A stretch of DNA of 64,000 nt from Paraburkholderia sp. ZP32-5 (lineage in GTDB: Bacteria; Pseudomonadota; Gammaproteobacteria; Burkholderiales; Burkholderiaceae): the NCBI RefSeq assembly GCF_021390495.1, contig NZ_JAJEJP010000001.1, positions 4,216,001-4,280,000 on the forward strand. The letters run 5' to 3'. Below the pieces are notes generated by a model that did no database searches, was not told the origin of the DNA, and saw only the letters and a program-made list of their open reading frames with translations. The translations under genes and the position numbers were made by a program. Positions 58,442 through 64,000 of the stretch are shown in pieces. Position 1 is the first letter of the stretch, and each line of letters opens with the position of its first letter.

Positions 58442-59128
58442 ATGCGACTCCTTCTGATCGAAGATGACCGCCCCATCGCACGCGGCATCCAAAGCAGTCT
58501 CGAACAAGCCGGCTTCACCGTCGACATGGTCCATGACGGCATCTTTGCCGAACAGGCCCTCACGCAAAACCGCCACGAGCTGGTGATCCTCGACCTGGGT
58601 CTGCCCGGTATCGACGGCATGACGCTGCTCTCGCGCTTTCGCCAGAGCAACCGCCACACACCGGTGATCATCCTGACCGCGCGCGACGAATTGAACGACC
58701 GCGTGCAGGGCCTTAATTCGGGCGCCGACGACTACATGCTGAAGCCGTTCGAACCCGCCGAACTCGAAGCGCGCATTCGCGCGGTGATGCGCCGCAGCGG
58801 ACCGCATGGCGACATGCCGCGTCCGGAAGTGTCCCTAGGCGGGGTGCGCCTGTCGGGCGTCGATCGCCGCATCTTCAACGACGACAAGCCGCTCGAACTG
58901 TCGCCGCGCGAATTCGCGGTGCTCGAAATGCTGTTGCTGCGTCATGGCCGCGTGGTCAGCAAGGCGCAACTGCAGGATCACCTGACGCACTTCGGCGGCG
59001 ATCTCGGCGATACCGCGATCGAAGTCTACGTGCATCGCGTGCGCAAGAAACTCGAGAGCTGCCGTGTCGAAATCGTCACCGTGCGTGGCTTTGGCTATCT
59101 GTTGCAGGAAATCCGCCAGGCCGCGTGA
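58442..59128 (+). CDS. OmpR/PhoB-type response regulator (TctD-like)
   Basis: A 228-aa regulator. The receiver has acidic pocket residues in LLIEDDRP, the phosphoacceptor D51 in LVILDLGLPG and the conserved K101 in MLKPFEP. The C-terminal winged helix is at about 130-225 (SPREFAVLEMLLLRHGRVVSKAQL, TAIEVYVHRVRKKLE, VRGFGYLL). It lies upstream of its kinase with a 176-bp gap. Confidence 0.96.
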   Translation: MRLLLIEDDRPIARGIQSSLEQAGFTVDMVHDGIFAEQALTQNRHELVILDLGLPGIDGMTLLSRFRQSNRHTPVIILTARDELNDRVQGLNSGADDYMLKPFEPAELEARIRAVMRRSGPHGDMPRPEVSLGGVRLSGVDRRIFNDDKPLELSPREFAVLEMLLLRHGRVVSKAQLQDHLTHFGGDLGDTAIEVYVHRVRKKLESCRVEIVTVRGFGYLLQEIRQAA

Positions 59129-59138
59129 TTGCCATGAA

Positions 59139-59160
59139 GGCCGCGCATCGCGTCGCGGCC
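59139..59160 (+). other. Hairpin between response-regulator and kinase genes
   Basis: GGCCGCG (59139-59145) and CGCGGCC (59154-59160) form a 7-bp GC stem just after the regulator stop. There is no T tract. It may attenuate or protect the message so that regulator exceeds kinase. Confidence 0.4.
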
Positions 59161-59304
59161 TGACGGCGCCGGACCGGCGCCGCGTATCCGCTGCGTGCAT
59201 GACGCGCGGTACGCGATCGGCTGGCATCCGGCATATTTCGCGGCGCTTCGCGCCGTCGTCACCGCAACTGCTAACGCAGTTGCCATCTTCCCGCGCGTAC
59301 GACC

Positions 59305-60813
59305 ATGCCCCAGCCGGCCGCTAATAGTCTGCGCCGCACGCTGCTGCGGCGCCTCGCTGCTCCCCTTTCGCTGCTCGCGCTGATGAGCGGCCTGATCGCC
59401 TACTGGCTCGCCTGGCAGTACACGCAGCATGTCGTCGACCGTTCGCTTGCGGACCTCGCGACCGCGATCTCCAAACAGATCCAGATTGCCGGACCGGAAG
59501 CGCCGATCACGGTGCCGCCGCTCGCGCAGGCGATGTTCTCGGACCCGGTCGAGCATCTGGTCTACCGGATCAGCACCGGCGACAAGGAAATCGCCGGTGA
59601 CCACGAGCTGCCGCTGCAAGGCACCAACGTGCGCCGCATGCACTACGCGTACGTATTCGAGACGCAGCATCAGGGCGTGACCGTGCGCGTCGCTCAGGTG
59701 CGGGTCGATCAGCCGACCGGCAACCCGATCGTCGTCGAAGTGGGTCAGCCCGTGCATCACCGCTTTCGCATCGCCGCCGAGTTTCTGGTCGCGATCATGA
59801 TGCCGTTGCTGTTGCTGCTGCTGGCCGGCTGGGTGATCGTGTGGCGAGTCGTCAATCAGCAGCTCAATCCGCTGACCGCACTCGCGGATTCATTGAACCG
59901 GCAAACTCACACGTCGCTCGAACCGGTCGACGAAACCTATGTTCCGGTCGAAATCCGTCCGCTTACCGGCGCGCTGAACGCGCTGCTCGACCGGCTGAAA
60001 ACCGCGCTCGAAGCACAGCGCAAGTTCATCGCCGATGCCGCGCATCAATTGCGCACGCCGCTGACCGCGGTGAAGTTGCACGCGGAGCAGGCAGTCGTCG
60101 CGCGCGATCCGCAGCAGGTGCTGGTCGCCGTACGCGAGCTGCGCGCCGCGGCCGATCGCGCGGTGCGGCTGTCGAATCAGCTATTGTCGCTCGCACGCGC
60201 GGAGCCAGGTGAGCAGGCCGCGCGCTTCGTCACCATCGACATGGCCGCGCTCGCATTCGATACCGGCGCTGAATGGGTGCCGCGCGCGCTTGCCGTGCGT
60301 GTCGACCTCGGTTTTCAGCGCCTCGACGATCCGTCGAACGATCATCCGTTGATGGCGCGCGGCAACCCGGTGCTGTTGCGCGAGGTGATCGCGAATCTGC
60401 TCGATAACGCGCTCAAGTATGTGCCTCCATCGCGCCTGGACGGTGGACGCATCACGGTGACGGTTTCGCAGACACTGGCCGACGATGTGCGCATCGCTGA
60501 GATCGTCGTCGAAGACAACGGGCCGGGTGTGCCGTGTTCGCAGCAGGCGGATCTGTTCAAGCGGTTTTTCCGCGGCGACGGACAGAGCGATGCCGGTGTC
60601 GACGGTGGCGCGGGTCTCGGCCTCGCGATCGTCCACGACATCATGGTGCTGCATCACGGCAGCGTGCATTACGAAGATGCGCCGGATGGCGGCGCACGCT
60701 TCATCGTGCGGATTCCGCTGCTGCCGGCCAGTGCGACGGCGGGTATCAGCACCGCTCCCGATACACGGCGGACGGCAAAAAAACCGGCGCACTCGGCGCC
60801 GGTGGATTTATAG
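59305..60813 (+). CDS. Sensor histidine kinase (TctE/2CSK_N type)
   Basis: A 502-aa kinase. Two membrane helices, at about 20-39 and 157-180, flank a periplasmic domain of the 2CSK_N type. A HAMP-like linker follows. The phosphorylated histidine is H247 in FIADAAHQLRTPLTAV. The ATPase has the N box EVIANLLDNALKYVP, G1 VVEDNGPGV and G2 GGAGLGLAIV. TctE-like sensors often control tricarboxylate or similar organic-acid uptake, but no transporter is adjacent. Confidence 0.93.
   Translation: MPQPAANSLRRTLLRRLAAPLSLLALMSGLIAYWLAWQYTQHVVDRSLADLATAISKQIQIAGPEAPITVPPLAQAMFSDPVEHLVYRISTGDKEIAGDHELPLQGTNVRRMHYAYVFETQHQGVTVRVAQVRVDQPTGNPIVVEVGQPVHHRFRIAAEFLVAIMMPLLLLLLAGWVIVWRVVNQQLNPLTALADSLNRQTHTSLEPVDETYVPVEIRPLTGALNALLDRLKTALEAQRKFIADAAHQLRTPLTAVKLHAEQAVVARDPQQVLVAVRELRAAADRAVRLSNQLLSLARAEPGEQAARFVTIDMAALAFDTGAEWVPRALAVRVDLGFQRLDDPSNDHPLMARGNPVLLREVIANLLDNALKYVPPSRLDGGRITVTVSQTLADDVRIAEIVVEDNGPGVPCSQQADLFKRFFRGDGQSDAGVDGGAGLGLAIVHDIMVLHHGSVHYEDAPDGGARFIVRIPLLPASATAGISTAPDTRRTAKKPAHSAPVDL
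60776..60803 (-). terminator. Intrinsic terminator of the SET-domain gene, overlapping the kinase 3' end
   Basis: ACCGGCGC (60783-60790) pairs with GCGCCGGT (60796-60803) around five bases. On the - strand it is followed by seven T residues. It lies inside the last codons of the convergent histidine kinase gene. Confidence 0.65.
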
Positions 60814-60910
60814 CGCTGCTGTCGCGCTGTGAAGGCTTAACGGGCTGCTTCGGCTTCGGCTTCATTGCAGCTCGGCTGAACGCTTCGCTTCGACTCAACC
60901 GTTCGCCTGA

Positions 60911-60958
60911 GGGCTTCGACTGAACGCTGCAACCAAGCGCTCAGCCTAGTCGAAGCCC
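60911..60958. repeat. Inverted repeat between convergent kinase and SET genes
   Basis: GGGCTTCGACT (60911-60921) and AGTCGAAGCCC (60948-60958) are perfect 11-bp arms. A related GCTTCG...CTTCGACT stretch lies just before (60860-60900). It may be a dispersed repeat or a second terminator stem. Confidence 0.55.
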
Positions 60959-60971
60959 CTCACCCGCCACG

Positions 60972-61514
60972 TCACTTCTTCTTAGATTTCTTCGCCGACT
61001 TGCCCGGCTTGTCCGCCGACTTGTCGCCCTTGCCGGCTTTATCCGACTTGCCGCCGCCCTTGCCCTTCTCCGGCGGAGCCAGCATCGTGCCGCGGCACTT
61101 GCGCGCGCCACAACGGCATTCGTATTCTTTCTTCAGCTTCTTGGTCTGACGCGCGTCGATCACGAGGCCATAGTCGTAAAAGACTTCCTCGCCTTCCGCG
61201 ATATCGCGCAGCGCATGCACATACACGTGGCCGTCGATTTCCTCGGCTTCGCAGTTCGGCGCGCACGAATGATTGATCCAGCGCGCGCTATTGCCGTTCA
61301 CCTTGCCGTCGATCACCTTGCCGTTGTCGAGCGCGAAGTAGAACGTGTGATTCGGTTCAGCCGGATTGTGCGGATGACGGCGCAACGCTTCCTTCCAGGA
61401 GATCCGCTCGCCCTTGTATTCGATCAACCGTTCGCCGGCCGCAATCGGCTCGGTTGCAAACACGCCTTTGCCGTGTACACCGGAACGGCGCACGACGATC
61501 CTGCGTGAATTCAT
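60972..61514 (-). CDS. SET-domain protein-lysine methyltransferase with histone-like Lys tail
   Basis: A 180-aa SET protein. The N-terminal region is RRSGVHGKGVFATEPIAAGE. The SET core is ARWINHSCAPNCEAEE and EVFYDYGL. The post-SET cysteine cluster is CRCGARKCRGTM. The last ~45 residues are a Lys/Gly/Ser-rich tail (KGGGKSDKAGKGDKSADK), resembling histone H1-like tails. It should transfer methyl from SAM to a protein lysine; the target is unknown. The upstream 43-residue in-frame extension is rejected because the conserved domain starts at ATG 61514. Confidence 0.92.
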   Translation of the reverse strand: MNSRRIVVRRSGVHGKGVFATEPIAAGERLIEYKGERISWKEALRRHPHNPAEPNHTFYFALDNGKVIDGKVNGNSARWINHSCAPNCEAEEIDGHVYVHALRDIAEGEEVFYDYGLVIDARQTKKLKKEYECRCGARKCRGTMLAPPEKGKGGGKSDKAGKGDKSADKPGKSAKKSKKK

Positions 61515-61725
61515 TGAATGAATCCTTGTGAATAACTGGGAGATGAAGTGGGCAATCGTCAGACGCGTGTTGCGCGCTGCGTTTTCTGACGCGCATAGCA
61601 AACGCGGCGCCCTGCGAGCGCCGCGTCGACTTGCAACGCACAATGCGTCACAACCGGCATCCTACACGCTGGAGACGGCTTCCTTCAACCGTCACAGGAT
61701 GCGTTCATTCAACGTGCGGCACGAA

Positions 61726-62838
61726 TCATCGTTGACCGAACGAAATGTCGCCGAACAGCGCTTTCTGATCGCGCGGTTGCGAGCGCCAGTACTGCGGCGG
61801 CGCTTCGACCGTAGCACCGAGTTGCGCGGCTGCGTGCCACGGCCAACGCGGGTTGTACAGCAGGCCGCGCGCTATCGCGATCAGGTCAGCGTCACCCGCT
61901 TCGATCAGCTGCTCGGCGTGCAGCGGGTCGGTAATGAGCCCGACGCCGATGGTCGTGAGGCCGGTTGCATGCTTGACGGCCTTCGCAAACGGAATCTGAT
62001 AACCGGGTTCGAGCGGAATGCGCTGCAACGGCGACACCCCGCCGGACGACACATCGATCCAGTCACAGCCGCGCTTTTCCAGTTCATGAGCGAACGCGAT
62101 CGTGTCTTCGAGCGTCCAGCCGCCTTCGACCCAATCGGTCGCCGACACGCGTACTCCGACCGGCTTGTCGGCCGGAAACGCGGCACGCACGATATCGACG
62201 ATTTCGAGCGGAAAACGCATGCGGTTTTCGAGCGAGCCGCCGTATTCATCACTGCGCTGATTAGCGATCGGCGACAGGAACTGATGCAGCAGATAGCCGT
62301 GCGCCGCGTGCACTTCGAGCGCATCGATACCAAGACGCGCGGCACGTCGCGCCGACGCGGCGAACGCATCGCGAATCCGGTTCAGGCCGGCGGCATCGAG
62401 CGCGAGCGGCGGCTCCTCGCCATCCTTATGCGGCAATGCCGACGGTGCGTGCGGCAACCATCCGCCTTGCGCCACCGGAATCAGCTGACCGCCTTCCCAA
62501 GGTACATGGCTCGATGCCTTGCGGCCTGCGTGCGCCAACTGCATCGTCACCTTGATCGACGAGTGCTTGCGGATCGCCGCCAGCACCGGCACGAGCGCGG
62601 CTTCGGTCACGTCGTCCCACAAGCCGAGATCACCCGGTGTGATACGGCCATCCGGCTCGACCGCGGTGGCCTCGATAAACAGCATCGCCGCGCCGGACAA
62701 CGCGAGACTGCCGAGGTGGATCATGTGCCATGCGGTCGCCTCGCCACGTTCGGCGGAGTATTGGCACATGGGGGAGACGACGATGCGGTTGGGAAGCGTC
62801 ACGCTACGCAGCGTGAGCGGGGAGAAAAGCGCGCTCAT
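61726..62838 (-). CDS. NADH:flavin oxidoreductase, Old Yellow Enzyme (YqjM type)
   Basis: A 370-aa FMN enzyme that reduces activated C=C bonds. It starts MSALFSPLTLRSVTLPNRIV and has VVSPMCQYSAERGEA with the YqjM-type Cys. The substrate-binding pair is in VTMQLAHAGRKAS and LEVHAAHGYLLHQFLSP. The FMN site is SNEYGGSLENR-like (SDEYGGSLENRMRFPLE). Single gene; often stress or quinone related. Confidence 0.95.
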   Translation of the reverse strand: MSALFSPLTLRSVTLPNRIVVSPMCQYSAERGEATAWHMIHLGSLALSGAAMLFIEATAVEPDGRITPGDLGLWDDVTEAALVPVLAAIRKHSSIKVTMQLAHAGRKASSHVPWEGGQLIPVAQGGWLPHAPSALPHKDGEEPPLALDAAGLNRIRDAFAASARRAARLGIDALEVHAAHGYLLHQFLSPIANQRSDEYGGSLENRMRFPLEIVDIVRAAFPADKPVGVRVSATDWVEGGWTLEDTIAFAHELEKRGCDWIDVSSGGVSPLQRIPLEPGYQIPFAKAVKHATGLTTIGVGLITDPLHAEQLIEAGDADLIAIARGLLYNPRWPWHAAAQLGATVEAPPQYWRSQPRDQKALFGDISFGQR

Positions 62839-62912
62839 GGATTACGCCCAGTGAAAACCCGAGAGCGATCGAGCATAGCACCGCAAGCGGTTTACTGCAT
62901 GAAAGCGCCCGC

Positions 62913-63626
62913 TCAGCTGGTCGGGTCGACCTGATCGAGCCATTCGCCGAACATGTGCCGCGCGGCGGTTTCGAGCGTCGGACCGAATTGCGCGGTATCG
63001 GCGCGCAACTGGCGCGCATCGATATGATGACTGGCCAGCTCACTGGCATTGCCGATCAGCCACGGCTCGAAACGATCGGTGCGAATCTCGGGATGACACT
63101 GCAAGCCCAGCACATGATCGCCCCACGCGAATGCCTGGTTCTCGCAGGCCGGCGTCGACGCCAACCGCGTCGCGTTGGCGGGCAGATCGAAGGTGTCGCC
63201 GTGCCAATGCAGCATCGACGTATGCGCGCCATCCAGATGACGCAGCGGCGATGCGCGGCCGGCATCGGTCAGCGTCAGCGGCGTCCAGCCGAGTTCGACT
63301 TGTGCCGCGGGATAAACGCGCGCACCGAGCGCCCGCGCGATCAGCTGCGCGCCGAGACAGATGCCGAGCGTCGGCAGACCGGCGGCGATGCGCTTTTCGA
63401 TCATCGCGAGCAACGGTACGAGCGTCGGATACAGCGCATCGTCGGTCGCGCTGATCGGTCCGCCGAGTATCACCATCAACGACGCGCCGACCGGATCCGG
63501 CGCTTCGATCCGGGCAAGCCCCACATCGAGATAACGGACCGGACGCCCGCGCTCGCCGAGCTCGAGTTCAAGACTGCCCAGATCCTCGAAATGCACATGG
63601 CGAATGGCCAGTACTTCGCGATTCAT
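62913..63626 (-). CDS. Class I glutamine amidotransferase-like protein (GuaA-N type)
   Basis: A 237-aa protein. The nucleophile Cys is in LPTLGICLGAQLIARALGA. The His/Glu pair is in LGLQCHPEIRTDRFE. The oxyanion region is VILGGPISATDD. No synthetase domain is fused or adjacent, so it is a stand-alone GATase1 such as those annotated as GMP-synthase-like; its acceptor is unknown. Downstream of the partial regulator. Confidence 0.88.
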   Translation of the reverse strand: MNREVLAIRHVHFEDLGSLELELGERGRPVRYLDVGLARIEAPDPVGASLMVILGGPISATDDALYPTLVPLLAMIEKRIAAGLPTLGICLGAQLIARALGARVYPAAQVELGWTPLTLTDAGRASPLRHLDGAHTSMLHWHGDTFDLPANATRLASTPACENQAFAWGDHVLGLQCHPEIRTDRFEPWLIGNASELASHHIDARQLRADTAQFGPTLETAARHMFGEWLDQVDPTS

Positions 63627-63754
63627 CGGCCTGTCCCACCTTCAGGTTGATTAACAACTCGCCGCGCTATGGCGCCGGCCGGCTGACGGACGGCCCATGC
63701 CGGCCGCCACAGCCGCCAGGCCATGGTAGCGGATTGTTCCGGAAAACGCGCTGC

Positions 63755-64000
63755 TTACTGCGCGAAGATTTTCCAGCTTTTCTTCTGGGTGGCGAGGTCC
63801 GCGGTTTCATACACGGAGCAGTCCAGACGCAGATTGGTATCCGACATGTTCTGGGCGAGCAGCGTGCAGCGATGCGGCGTCCTCTTCGGATTCTTGCTCG
63901 GTTCGAAATGGATGCAGCTCAGGCACATGCGATGCGGCGGAATCGTGTTCTGCGCTTCGAGCTGATGGATGGTCTTGAGCAGCGTGCGATAGAAAACCGC
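63755..64000 (-). CDS. C-terminal part of a Cys-rich, probably MarR-family regulator (cut by window end)
   Basis: The last 81 residues are visible; the start lies beyond the window. The sequence begins AVFYRTLLKTIHQLEAQNTI, a typical end of a MarR winged-helix dimer domain. A four-cysteine tail follows: MCLSCIHFEPS, TPHRCTLLAQ and LRLDCSVYE. Cysteine positions in the fragment are 26, 29, 45 and 61, suggesting metal or redox sensing. Family is inferred from memory of MarR proteins with such tails in Burkholderia. Confidence 0.65.
   Translation of the reverse strand, partial: AVFYRTLLKTIHQLEAQNTIPPHRMCLSCIHFEPSKNPKRTPHRCTLLAQNMSDTNLRLDCSVYETADLATQKKSWKIFAQ

Noticed and set aside
59131..59163. 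Tiny reading frame right after the response regulator
   Set aside because: Nine codons inside a GC hairpin, no ribosome site; not a gene.

Overview
The window is a GC-rich chromosomal segment from a betaproteobacterium of the Burkholderia sensu lato group. Paraburkholderia is my best guess, from protein character and gene order; this is an inference, not a database match. The block mnmG-rsmG-parA-parB-atpIBEFHAGDC plus two perfect parS sites places it close to the origin of the primary chromosome, although dnaA and oriC themselves are not in the window. There are no tRNA or rRNA genes, CRISPR arrays, insertion sequences or prophage genes. Nearly all of it reads as core or long-resident chromosome.

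Layout. 1-9.7 kb (+ strand): a tandem glycine riboswitch feeds gcvT-gcvH-gcvP, then an alginate-lyase-like secreted protein, sdaA and a thiamine-diphosphate enzyme. Glycine cleavage and serine deamination form one C1/serine module. 9.7-19.7 kb (mostly -): an amino-acid binding protein, trifunctional putA, a tiny divergent membrane protein, a YeiH-type transporter translationally coupled to a small Cys-rich protein, and priA. 20-25 kb: hemE, a stand-alone PheC-like periplasmic protein, a probable 6S RNA with its terminator, and an acyl-CoA ligase. 25-33 kb (-): the complete F1Fo ATP synthase operon with a readable sigma70 promoter. 33.5-38 kb (-): parB, parA, rsmG, mnmG. One parS lies inside mnmG; a second forms the core of an intrinsic terminator.

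38-45 kb (-): a branched-chain/HAAT-type ABC transporter with two tandem paralogous binding proteins, LivH, a natural LivM-LivG fusion and LivF. Conspicuous palindromes lie upstream of both binding-protein genes. 45-55 kb (-, with a divergent LysR gene): a second complete Liv-type transporter in line with a GMC oxidoreductase and a CoA-acylating (methyl)malonate-semialdehyde dehydrogenase. This pair plus LysR resembles the 3-hydroxypropionate catabolic hpdH-mmsA-hpdR arrangement known from Pseudomonas. The attached transporter suggests a dedicated uptake-and-catabolism island, and it is the most system-like feature of the window.

55-64 kb: a CYTH-domain protein, an Lrp/AsnC regulator divergent from phhA-phhB (phenylalanine to tyrosine), a DUF3717 protein, a TctDE-like two-component system, a SET-domain lysine methyltransferase with a histone-like Lys-rich tail, an Old Yellow Enzyme, a class I glutamine amidotransferase, and the C-terminal part of a Cys-rich, probably MarR-type regulator cut by the window end.
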